This document shows positions 1-6,218 of a DNA stretch of 7,529 nucleotides, piece by piece (the stretch's first letter is position 1; each line of letters begins with the position of its first letter). A program made the position numbers and the translations under genes. Origin of the DNA: DATDVH01 sp035290045. GTDB lineage: Bacteria > Patescibacteriota > Microgenomatia > UBA1406 > HO2-37-13b. The notes below the pieces were generated by a model that made no database searches, was not told the origin of the DNA, and saw only the letters and a program-made list of their open reading frames with translations. The stretch covers positions 1 to 7,529 of the forward strand of contig DATDVH010000050.1 in the NCBI GenBank assembly GCA_035290045.1. Direction: 5' to 3'.

Positions 1-668
1 ATTTTATCAACAAGTAATCTTAAATGCTTTGAAGCACGTTTACGAATAGCGCCGTTTCCTGCAACAATGAGAGGACGCTGTACAGATGATAAAAGTTTGA
101 GAGACTCATTTATCGCTTTGTAATCAGGTGTGGACCTACGCAGTATTTTCGGTTCAAGCGGCGTACACAGTGTTTTTAATCCAGCGATATCTTCTGGTAT
201 TTCCAAATGAGTCACTCCGGGTTTTTCCATCTGAGCAAGCTTGAATGCCTTCCGCACTGTCTCTGAAAGTGTATCTGCATCATGAATAGATGTATTCCAT
301 TTTACAATCGGCTTAAACATGTTTACAATATCAACGAGCTGATGGCTTTCTTTATGAAGTCTATTAACATTTCCCTGACCAGTAATCGCCACTACTGGGC
401 TTTTATCAAGATGCGCATCAGCAAGACCAGTAATTAAATTGGTTGCACCTGGACCTAAAGTCGCAAGACATACACCTGCTTTACCAGTTATCCTCCCCCA
501 AATATTAGCCATAAAAGATGCTCCTTGTTCGTGCCTTACTATAACAATCTTAATTGAAGATTTTTCCAATGAAAAAAGGATGTCTTCTATCTCTTCTCCT
601 GGTAAAGCAAAAATATATTTTACTCCTTCTTTTTCAAGACATTGTATAAGCAGATCAGATGTTTTCAT
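1..668 (-). CDS. Thiamine-diphosphate enzyme, acetolactate synthase large-subunit type (5' part, cut by the window edge)
   Basis: Reading leftwards from an ATG at 666-668 gives 222 open codons with no stop, so the C-terminal part lies outside the window. The fragment covers the N-terminal pyrimidine-binding domain of ThDP enzymes and the start of the central domain. Visible marks are FALPGEE (residues 20-26), the catalytic glutamate E47 in RHEQGA, GKAGVCLATLGPGATN (62-77), KESHQ (106-110) and THLEIPEDIA (153-162). The family condenses two pyruvates to acetolactate, for branched-chain amino acids or for acetoin/overflow metabolism. The KESHQ segment, where biosynthetic AHAS has a DAFQE-type sequence, looks closer to the FAD-independent catabolic AlsS type; this is inference, and other decarboxylase or ligase members of the superfamily cannot be excluded without the C-terminus. 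No Shine-Dalgarno precedes the start. The gene diverges from the glutamate dehydrogenase gene. The ThDP family is near certain; the exact reaction is not. Confidence 0.88.
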   Translation of the reverse strand, partial: MKTSDLLIQCLEKEGVKYIFALPGEEIEDILFSLEKSSIKIVIVRHEQGASFMANIWGRITGKAGVCLATLGPGATNLITGLADAHLDKSPVVAITGQGNVNRLHKESHQLVDIVNMFKPIVKWNTSIHDADTLSETVRKAFKLAQMEKPGVTHLEIPEDIAGLKTLCTPLEPKILRRSTPDYKAINESLKLLSSVQRPLIVAGNGAIRKRASKHLRLLVDK

Positions 669-684
669 AAAAAGAAATAATAGA

Positions 685-712
685 TTTATACCGCTTTCAG
701 ATTAAATTACAA
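685..712 (-). promoter_or_regulatory. Candidate sigma-70 promoter for the acetolactate synthase-type gene
   Basis: On the minus strand a TTGTAA -35 (707-712, 4 of 6 consensus bases) and a TATAAA -10 (685-690, 5 of 6) are separated by 16 bases. Transcription would start near 678, leaving a leader of only about 10 bases before the ATG at 668. A second -10-like TATTAT (677-682) is even closer but lacks a convincing -35. In such AT-rich DNA this is a moderate match only. Confidence 0.4.
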
Positions 713-744
713 CAACGTGCTTCATCTGTAAGCGGCATAACCCT

Positions 745-780
745 TCGTACGTTCATTTTGCTTTGCAAACTGAACTACGA
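745..780. promoter_or_regulatory. Imperfect dyad over the gdh -35 region, possible operator
   Basis: Left arm TCGTACGTTCA (745-755) pairs with right arm TGAACTACGA (771-780), with one unpaired base in the left arm and a 15-base centre. The centre contains the perfect 8-base palindrome TTTGCAAA (762-769), which coincides with the -35 box of the dehydrogenase promoter. The site lies upstream of the predicted start of transcription, so it would act as a DNA-level site such as a repressor operator rather than as an RNA hairpin. Since it sits between two divergent genes it could control both. Its function is inferred from position and symmetry only. Confidence 0.4.
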
Positions 781-790
781 TGGGTATAAT
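762..790 (+). promoter_or_regulatory. Sigma-70 promoter for the glutamate dehydrogenase gene
   Basis: A perfect TATAAT -10 at 785-790 is preceded at 17 bases by TTTGCA (762-767), which matches 4 of 6 bases of the -35 consensus; TTGCAA one base later also matches 4 of 6 at a spacing of 16. Transcription should begin near 797, giving a leader of about 40 bases. This is the best promoter of the window and reads only into the dehydrogenase gene. Confidence 0.7.
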
Positions 791-838
791 ACATACTACA
801 AAATACACTAAAAAAATACCACAGCAAAAAATGTATAC

Positions 839-2179
839 ATGCGATATACTGAATACTCGCCTATGTCATCAAAAATATGGACTCAAACACAAGAGTTGTT
901 AAAGGAAATTGCAGATTACATGCAATTAGATCCTCTTCTCTACGAAATACTTCTTGAACCAGAAAAAGTCCTAATACTCTCCCTTCCTCTCAGGATGGAT
1001 GACGGATCTGTGCGTCATTTTGTCGGATACCGATCGCAACACAATAATTTTCGTGGGCCATATAAAGGAGGCATTAGATTCCATAAAGATGTATCTCTTG
1101 ATGAGGTGAAAGCGCTTTCTTTCTGGATGACGATGAAAACTGCAGTCATTGACGTCCCTTTTGGTGGAGGGAAGGGAGGTATTGCCGTTGATCCTAAAAA
1201 ACTTTCTGCCAGAGAACTTGAACTACTCACTCGTCAGTTTACCCATACGCTTTCCGATTACATCGGCCCGTATACCGATATTCCAGCTCCTGATATGAAT
1301 ACCAATGCTCAAATCATGGAGTGGATGGTAGATGAGTTTGAAAAAACAATCAACCGTCAAAAAAAGAAAAAACCATACTCTCATTCAGAGTTATTAGGAG
1401 TTGTCACAGGAAAACCATTGACACGAGGCGGATCCGAAGGAAGAGAAGAAGCTACAGGAATGGGAGGGATGCATGCTCTTTTACCTGTATTAAAATACGC
1501 AGGAAAAAAACCAAAAGATCTCACAGTCGCCATACAGGGATTTGGTAATGTGGGTAGATTTACCGCAGAATTTCTTGTCGCAAAAGGATTTCGCGTGGTT
1601 GCAGTATCGGATTCAAAGGGAGGAATATATATTCCAACAGGAATATCTAACATACAAGATATATATGAATGTAAAAAATCTCATGGAATGTTGGCAGAAT
1701 GTTATTGCGTTGGATCAGTATGTGAGATAAGAAATAAGGAAAAACTGAATGGAAAAAATATTACCGCCGAAGAAATCCTAACACTTCCTGTTGATGTTCT
1801 TATCCCTGCCGCACTTGGTGATGTTATTCACGAAAACAATGTGGAAAAAATCAAAGCTCATATCATTCTTGAGATGGCAAATGGACCAATTTCAAAAAAT
1901 GCTGATAGAAAATTATATGAGAAAAACATCCTGGTTATTCCAGATATTTTAGCAAATGCAGGAGGAGTTGCTGTCAGTTATTTTGAATGGTATCAAAATA
2001 TTCATGAAGAAAAATGGTCAAAAGAAAAGGTATTAGGTAGACTTGAAGAGAAAATGAAAAAAGCAGTAGATACAGTGTGGAAATTGCATATCATGCATCG
2101 CGTGTCTTTACGTTTCGCCGCGTATATATATGCGTTACAGCAAATTGAGAAAGAGTGGTGTAAACGGGAAAGAAAATAA
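839..2179 (+). CDS. gdhA: Glutamate dehydrogenase (Glu/Leu/Phe/Val dehydrogenase family)
   Basis: A complete 446-residue enzyme for the reversible oxidative deamination of glutamate to 2-oxoglutarate and ammonium, in the cytoplasm. The active-site residues of the family are present with the spacing known from Clostridium symbiosum GDH (K89, K113, K125, D165): K76 in GPYKGGIRFH, K100 in MTMKTAV, catalytic K112 in PFGGGKGG, and D152 in APDMNT. The Rossmann domain carries GFGNVG (234-239), with D258 after beta-strand 2. ANAGGVAVSYFEW (372-384) is the usual C-terminal motif. Two parts differ from the family core: a lysine-rich stretch at 173-178, and a segment with C288, C290 and C295 (CYC-x4-C) in the coenzyme domain. 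M1 and M9 (863) are both possible starts; neither has a Shine-Dalgarno. Cofactor choice (NAD or NADP) and a leucine dehydrogenase alternative cannot be settled by eye, but the lysine set favours glutamate. Confidence 0.95.
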   Translation: MRYTEYSPMSSKIWTQTQELLKEIADYMQLDPLLYEILLEPEKVLILSLPLRMDDGSVRHFVGYRSQHNNFRGPYKGGIRFHKDVSLDEVKALSFWMTMKTAVIDVPFGGGKGGIAVDPKKLSARELELLTRQFTHTLSDYIGPYTDIPAPDMNTNAQIMEWMVDEFEKTINRQKKKKPYSHSELLGVVTGKPLTRGGSEGREEATGMGGMHALLPVLKYAGKKPKDLTVAIQGFGNVGRFTAEFLVAKGFRVVAVSDSKGGIYIPTGISNIQDIYECKKSHGMLAECYCVGSVCEIRNKEKLNGKNITAEEILTLPVDVLIPAALGDVIHENNVEKIKAHIILEMANGPISKNADRKLYEKNILVIPDILANAGGVAVSYFEWYQNIHEEKWSKEKVLGRLEEKMKKAVDTVWKLHIMHRVSLRFAAYIYALQQIEKEWCKRERK

Positions 2180-2189
2180 GAAGTGTTTT

Positions 2190-3296
2190 TTATATAAATG
2201 AACGTAAATCCCAATCAAATAAAGGATCATCTTTCACCGCACACTTAATCTTTCTCAATGCTTTTCGGTGTATTCCTCGCATATACTCATGCGACTTACG
2301 ATATTGTTTTCCTAAATCATAATAAGTACAAGCTTTTCCATCAATCAATCCATAATATTTAATCAGTACGTCCAATTCAGTCTCAGTTAACTGAGGGGTC
2401 GCGCTTAATACTTCAATCAGTTCTTTATCTCTTTTTTCCTGTCCTGGAGGTATCTCTTCAGACGGGATACTATTCAAACGCGTATTCTGCTTATCCTCTC
2501 CAACACACTGATCCAACGACTCAAATTCTGTCTGTTGAATTGCAAGTATCAATCGTATTGCGCGAGACGTCATTCTTTTTTTTACTCCAGGGTGAAGAGA
2601 CATTTTTTGTATAACTCTTACAAACATGTCGGGATTGTTTTTGTCTTTTTCAGGCAATTGTTTTTGAACTCTTTGAATAAGTCTAATATCTTCTTTTTTA
2701 CCAGTTGGTATTGAAATTGTTCTACAATGTGTTTCTATCAATCTTTGTACTTTTTGTCTTATCCACCACACTGCATAGGTAGAAAATTCCCACCCTTTTG
2801 AGGGGTCGTATTTATCAATCGCGACCATCAACCCTATAAAACCCGCCTGTGTAAGGTCTGCATATATTTCGCTATCATTTTCTAACAATAAGTTTCCTCT
2901 CATTTTGTTTATCACTGGATAAATAAGATTTTCATTTCTTTTCAGCAATTCTGTCTGCATCTTCCTCATCATGTCATCACCTTCCAATATTTGGTTTCTC
3001 AAGTCACCAATAGTAGAAGGATAATTCGTTGATGGCAATTCCGCAATTTCAGTGATCACTTTTTTTCTTTTTCCAAGAATAGCATAGTCTTTTGCTAATT
3101 GCGTAAGTCTCTGAAAAAGTAGAGGCTCTGTGGTAAAATGAATCCGGTATGGATCTTGTAATTGAGAAAATGTCTTGAATATCTGTGTTTTTATCTTACC
3201 CATCTGACACGTCAATATAAAATTATCAGTTTTTTCTTTTCCATTTTCAGAACCGTCTATCGTAGAATCTATGAAGGTGACAGATTTTTTTTCCAT
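2190..3296 (-). CDS. Sigma-70 family RNA polymerase sigma factor, divergent (group 2-like)
   Basis: A 368-residue factor that directs RNA polymerase to promoters. Region 1.2 plus a spacer covers about residues 58-115, and region 2 about 115-195, with the core-binding/-10 segment FSTYAVWWIRQ (171-181) and TISIP (193-197). Region 3 spans about 200-256. The sigma finger starts at ESLDQCVGED (259-268), and region 4 runs about 296-352, ending in KALRKIK (345-351). Compared with E. coli RpoD, Q437 (here Q181) is kept but T440 is Q184. In the -35 helix E585 and R588 are kept (E337, R340), while R584 and Q589 are H336 and G341. The sigma finger and region 1.2 argue against an ECF or heat-shock type. 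These changes suggest an alternative rather than the main sigma factor. The first 50 residues are not recognised. It starts 14 bases after rpsI and is probably the last gene of the operon. Its target promoters are unknown. Confidence 0.93.
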   Translation of the reverse strand: MEKKSVTFIDSTIDGSENGKEKTDNFILTCQMGKIKTQIFKTFSQLQDPYRIHFTTEPLLFQRLTQLAKDYAILGKRKKVITEIAELPSTNYPSTIGDLRNQILEGDDMMRKMQTELLKRNENLIYPVINKMRGNLLLENDSEIYADLTQAGFIGLMVAIDKYDPSKGWEFSTYAVWWIRQKVQRLIETHCRTISIPTGKKEDIRLIQRVQKQLPEKDKNNPDMFVRVIQKMSLHPGVKKRMTSRAIRLILAIQQTEFESLDQCVGEDKQNTRLNSIPSEEIPPGQEKRDKELIEVLSATPQLTETELDVLIKYYGLIDGKACTYYDLGKQYRKSHEYMRGIHRKALRKIKCAVKDDPLFDWDLRSFI

Positions 3297-3310
3297 GTGA
3301 TACTGCTCAA

Positions 3311-3760
3311 TTACCTCTTTGGGCTTTGTTTTTTGCGCCGCGCTTTTCCTCCGGTCCCTACTTTTCTTCGCTCTTTGATGCGTGCATCTCGTGTCAAGAG
3401 ACCTTCTTTTTTCAAAAGAGGGCGATACTCTTCATTTACTTTTTCAAGACAACGAGAAAGACCTAAAACCACAGCAGAAAGCTGTCCTGACTGTCCCCCT
3501 CCTGATACATGTATAGATACTGCAAATCGGTCTTCCGCAGACACTAACCGAAGAGGATACATATAGAGATTTTTGGAGACTTCACCACTAAAATACTCAC
3601 CTATAGGTTTTTCATTCACGTACATTTCTCCCTGTTTCATCTTTATTGTCTGCATCATTACTTCTTTTTGCGCTCCCACTATATAAAACCGCACTCGCGC
3701 AATAGATGATTTTCTTCGTCCTATGGCTTGATAATATTTTACTGTTGCTTTTTTAACCAT
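3311..3760 (-). CDS. rpsI: Small-subunit ribosomal protein S9 (uS9)
   Basis: A 149-residue protein of the 30S head whose basic tail reaches the P-site tRNA. Family marks are GRRKSSIARVRF (14-25), GGGQSGQLSAVVLGLSRCL (87-105), EYRPLLKKEGLLTRD (111-125), ERRKVG (130-135), and the tail ARRKKQSPKR, which ends in PKR where E. coli has SKR. It is nearly 20 residues longer than E. coli S9 (130), with most of the extra sequence at about residues 28-45 (AQKEVMMQTIKMKQGE), between two N-terminal strands. It follows rplM by 16 AT-only or nearly AT-only bases and lacks a Shine-Dalgarno, as expected for a coupled L13-S9 pair. Confidence 0.97.
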   Translation of the reverse strand: MVKKATVKYYQAIGRRKSSIARVRFYIVGAQKEVMMQTIKMKQGEMYVNEKPIGEYFSGEVSKNLYMYPLRLVSAEDRFAVSIHVSGGGQSGQLSAVVLGLSRCLEKVNEEYRPLLKKEGLLTRDARIKERRKVGTGGKARRKKQSPKR

Positions 3761-3765
3761 GGTAA

Positions 3766-3794
3766 TTTTTTATATTTTATTTTTTATATTTTAT
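3766..3794. repeat. 14-base AT-only tandem repeat across the rplM stop and rplM-rpsI spacer
   Basis: The 15-base string TTTTTTATATTTTAT occurs at 3766-3780 and again at 3780-3794, that is, two copies with a period of 14 and no mismatch; a degenerate third start follows. Read on the coding strand, the repeat encodes the last lysine-rich codons of rplM, includes its TAA stop and fills most of the spacer before rpsI. Similar AAAATAT units occur in the rpsK-rpsD spacer. Slippage here is a simple origin. Confidence 0.8.
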
Positions 3795-4223
3795 TTTTAA
3801 TTTATCTTCATACGTATGTGTACTTCCTTTGAATACAAATAAACGAGTCATTCTGCGATCTCGTAATTTATTCTTGGGAAGCATCCCAGAGACAGCATGC
3901 CGTATGATCTCTTCTGGTTTTTCCTGCTTCATTTTTGCATAACTTATTTTTTTCAATCCGCCCGGATAGCCTGAATAGCGTGTGTATACTTTGGAACTTT
4001 GTTTTGAGCCAGTTACACGCACAGCATCCACGTTTACCACGACTACATAATCTCCACTATCTAAATGAGATATATAATTGGCTTTATGTTTTCCTTGAAG
4101 GAAATGAGTAATTTCTGGAATCATTCTCCCTAATATTTTTTTATTTGCATCAACTAGATGCCATTGACGAACTATCTCTTTTCCTTTAACTGATTTTGTT
4201 GACTTCGTCAGATTCGCTTTCAT
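3777..4223 (-). CDS. rplM: Large-subunit ribosomal protein L13 (uL13)
   Basis: A 148-residue protein of the 50S subunit, an early-assembly 23S rRNA binder. Family marks are WHLVDANKKILGRM (21-34), DYVVVVNVDAVRVTGSK (58-74), KVYTRYSGYPGGLK (78-91), and the P-E-E-I/AVSGMLPKNKLRDR signature (103-123). The start at 4223 puts about 20 lysine/serine-rich residues before the conserved W21; the next in-frame methionine is M34 inside the domain, so this start is needed. As a result the gene overlaps the end of rplQ by 38 bases in another frame, so translation is probably coupled. The C-terminal KIKYKK is encoded by a tandem repeat. Confidence 0.97.
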   Translation of the reverse strand: MKANLTKSTKSVKGKEIVRQWHLVDANKKILGRMIPEITHFLQGKHKANYISHLDSGDYVVVVNVDAVRVTGSKQSSKVYTRYSGYPGGLKKISYAKMKQEKPEEIIRHAVSGMLPKNKLRDRRMTRLFVFKGSTHTYEDKLKIKYKK

Positions 4224-4617
4224 GCTCTATTTTATCTTTAATTTTTAATATTTTATCTTTTACTCCATTCACCCACTGTACTTTTGCTATTTCAGCACCA
4301 TCGCCTAATCGCTGTCCAATTTTAATAAGAGTCACAAAACCAAAATGTCGTCCGTGCATACGAGGAGCGATGACTTCAATCAATTTCAGTACTCCTACTT
4401 TATTATTGAGCTTTCTCATCAATAATCTATATGCCTGTTTTTTTTCTCTTTGCGCTGTATATACTATACGGTCAATATAACTTCGCAAGACCTGAGCTCG
4501 TGTTACAGTAGTTTCTATTTTTTCATATTGAATAAAATTCAATGCTAATTTACGAATGATTGAACGCGTTGCATCGCGTCCTCTCCCTAATTTAATTTTT
4601 TTAACTGCATGCCTCAT
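4186..4617 (-). CDS. rplQ: Large-subunit ribosomal protein L17 (bL17)
   Basis: A 143-residue protein located near the exit of the peptide tunnel of the 50S subunit. Family marks are MRHAVKKIKLGR (1-12), RKLALNFIQYEKIETTVTRA (22-41), LIEVIAPR (79-86), and IKIGQRLGDGAEIAKVQWV (98-116). The last 25 or so residues are a charged tail (KDKIEHESESDEVNKIS) beyond the folded domain; the final 38 bases also encode the start of rplM. It begins 6 bases after the rpoA stop without a Shine-Dalgarno, which points to translational coupling. Confidence 0.97.
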   Translation of the reverse strand: MRHAVKKIKLGRGRDATRSIIRKLALNFIQYEKIETTVTRAQVLRSYIDRIVYTAQREKKQAYRLLMRKLNNKVGVLKLIEVIAPRMHGRHFGFVTLIKIGQRLGDGAEIAKVQWVNGVKDKILKIKDKIEHESESDEVNKIS

Positions 4618-4623
4618 AATGGT

Positions 4624-5553
4624 TTAAAAATCTATTCCTAATTTTTCTAATTCTTTATGTATAAGATCTAAGGATTTCTCGCCTAACCCCTTCAGTCCTA
4701 CTAACTCGTCTTTACCTTTTTTTATCAAATCCTCAACTGTCTCTATTTTCTCGCGCAATAACGCATTGATCACTCGCGTAGGCAAATCTAACTCATCAAT
4801 AATCGTCTGATAGACTTTCTTATCAACTTTATACAAAAGATTTCCATCAGATTTATCTTCATCATTTTCATTCTTTTTGACATCTTTACCTGATAAAATA
4901 TAGCTGAAATACTCCGACATTAATTGTGAGCTTTGCATTAAGGCATCGTGTGGAGATACTGATTTATCAGTAAAAATCTGAAGCATCAGTTTGTCAAAAT
5001 TAGTCTTCCTCCCGACTCGCGCTCCTTCAACTGAATAATTCACCTTCACGACCGGAGAAAAAATTGAATCAACCGCAATCATACCAAATTCTTTTTTTTC
5101 TTTCTCCTCAGATGAAGAATAACCAGAGCCTTTTTCAACCACAAGCTGTATGTCAAGTTTGCCTTTAGGTACAGTAATCTCTGCAATATAAAGATCTTTA
5201 TTCACAATCTCAACATCGCCGCTTTTGAAATGACCTCCAATGATTTTCTGAATTCCTTTTTCGGAAAGCGTTACTGCAAAAGGACCATCTCCTACTACGT
5301 TAAAACGAAGTAATTTAATATTAAGAATAATATCAAGTACTGATTCTTTTATACCCTTGATTGTACTGAAAGCATGAACTGCGTCGTTAATCTTTATGTA
5401 CGTGACTGCAGATCCAGAGATTGAAGACAAGAGAATCCGACGAAGGGCATTTCCTATGGTATGACCAAAACCAGCAGGAAGAGGACTAATGATAAATGTG
5501 GCAATACCAGACTTTTCATCTACTACTTCTGTTATAAAATTTGGTTTAGACAT
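4624..5553 (-). CDS. rpoA: DNA-directed RNA polymerase subunit alpha
   Basis: A 309-residue alpha subunit, which dimerises to seed polymerase assembly and binds UP elements and activators through its C-terminal domain. The N-terminal domain shows GFGHTIGNALRRILLSS (28-44) and STIKGIKESVLDIILNIK (63-80). A charged linker runs at about 222-240. The C-terminal domain (about 245-309) keeps the DNA-contacting residues of E. coli alpha: R260, N263, G291, K293 and S294 match R265, N268, G296, K298 and S299 with a constant offset of 5. UP-element recognition is therefore expected to be intact. An acidic/serine stretch at 144-155 (GYSSSEEKEKKE) sits in the second N-terminal subdomain. The gene lies between rpsD (24 bases) and rplQ (6 bases), the usual place in the alpha operon. 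Confidence 0.98.
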   Translation of the reverse strand: MSKPNFITEVVDEKSGIATFIISPLPAGFGHTIGNALRRILLSSISGSAVTYIKINDAVHAFSTIKGIKESVLDIILNIKLLRFNVVGDGPFAVTLSEKGIQKIIGGHFKSGDVEIVNKDLYIAEITVPKGKLDIQLVVEKGSGYSSSEEKEKKEFGMIAVDSIFSPVVKVNYSVEGARVGRKTNFDKLMLQIFTDKSVSPHDALMQSSQLMSEYFSYILSGKDVKKNENDEDKSDGNLLYKVDKKVYQTIIDELDLPTRVINALLREKIETVEDLIKKGKDELVGLKGLGEKSLDLIHKELEKLGIDF

Positions 5554-5577
5554 ATTCTATTTAATATATCAAAATTA

Positions 5578-6201
5578 TTAACGTGAATAAAATTCAACCA
5601 CCATTTGTGTGTCAACTATATCTGGCATATGTGCTTTTTGAGGATCTGCAATTAAGGACCCATCTTTTTCATTTTTACTGATAAAAGAAGGAACAATCAA
5701 TTCTTTTTTTTCAACCATTGATACGACCATGGGCATATTCCATGTTTTTTCTTTCATAAATCCGATTGTTTCACCTACTTTTACCTCATATGAAGCAATA
5801 TTAATTTTTCTCTTATTGACAGCAATATGTCCATGTCCAACCAATTGACGGGCAGCTGCTCTTGTGGGAGCAAAATTCAATCGGTATACGACATTATCCA
5901 ATCGTTTTTCAAGATATTGAATAATATATTCTGCAGTATTTCCGACTTTTTTGCTTGCTTTCTTAAAATAATTTTTCATTTGTTTTTCAGATACACCGTA
6001 TATTCTTTTTAACTTTTGTTTCTCTCGCAATTGCACTGCATAATCAGTCATTTTTGTTCTTCTTCTTGATACACCATGTTGACCAGGAACTAGAGCAAGT
6101 CTTTTCAACAAATTACTATGAGATTTGGTCCCAGGCGTTTTAAGCCCTAGATCAACGCCCTCCCTCCGTGCTAATCTATTTTTTGGTCCTGTATAACGCA
6201 T
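5578..6201 (-). CDS. rpsD: Small-subunit ribosomal protein S4 (uS4), cysteine-free form
   Basis: A 207-residue primary 16S rRNA binder that starts 30S assembly and is a translational autoregulator in several bacteria. The N-terminal domain (about 1-96) includes RYTGPKNRLARREGVDL and QHGVSRRRTKMTDYAVQLREKQKLK. The S4 RNA-binding domain (about 97-160) has EKRLDNVVYRLNFAPTRAAA (98-117) and ARQLVGHGHIAVN (117-129). The tail VEFYSR is typical. The protein contains no cysteine, so it belongs to the zinc-free S4 group. It is the only gene of the operon with a long upstream spacer (97 bases), which carries an AT-only inverted repeat. No Shine-Dalgarno precedes the ATG. Confidence 0.98.
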   Translation of the reverse strand: MRYTGPKNRLARREGVDLGLKTPGTKSHSNLLKRLALVPGQHGVSRRRTKMTDYAVQLREKQKLKRIYGVSEKQMKNYFKKASKKVGNTAEYIIQYLEKRLDNVVYRLNFAPTRAAARQLVGHGHIAVNKRKINIASYEVKVGETIGFMKEKTWNMPMVVSMVEKKELIVPSFISKNEKDGSLIADPQKAHMPDIVDTQMVVEFYSR

Positions 6202-6218
6202 ATATAAATTAAAACAAA

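Noticed and set aside
439..705. Plus-strand open frame of 88 codons
   Set aside because: It lies opposite the acetolactate synthase-type gene, has a low-complexity random-looking product, and shows no family motif; it is a shadow frame.
2180..2189. Bidirectional intrinsic terminator between gdh and the sigma gene
   Set aside because: Only 10 bases are available and no GC-rich stem is found there or just inside either gene.
3162..3566. Plus-strand open frame of 134 codons across the sigma/rpsI junction
   Set aside because: It spans the antisense of two confirmed genes, and its Phe/Arg-rich product reflects lysine-rich codons read backwards.
4196..4480. Plus-strand open frame with a hydrophobic, membrane-like product
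   Set aside because: It is antisense to rplQ; hydrophobic Phe/Leu/Ile/Ser content is what antisense reading of lysine/glutamate-rich genes gives.
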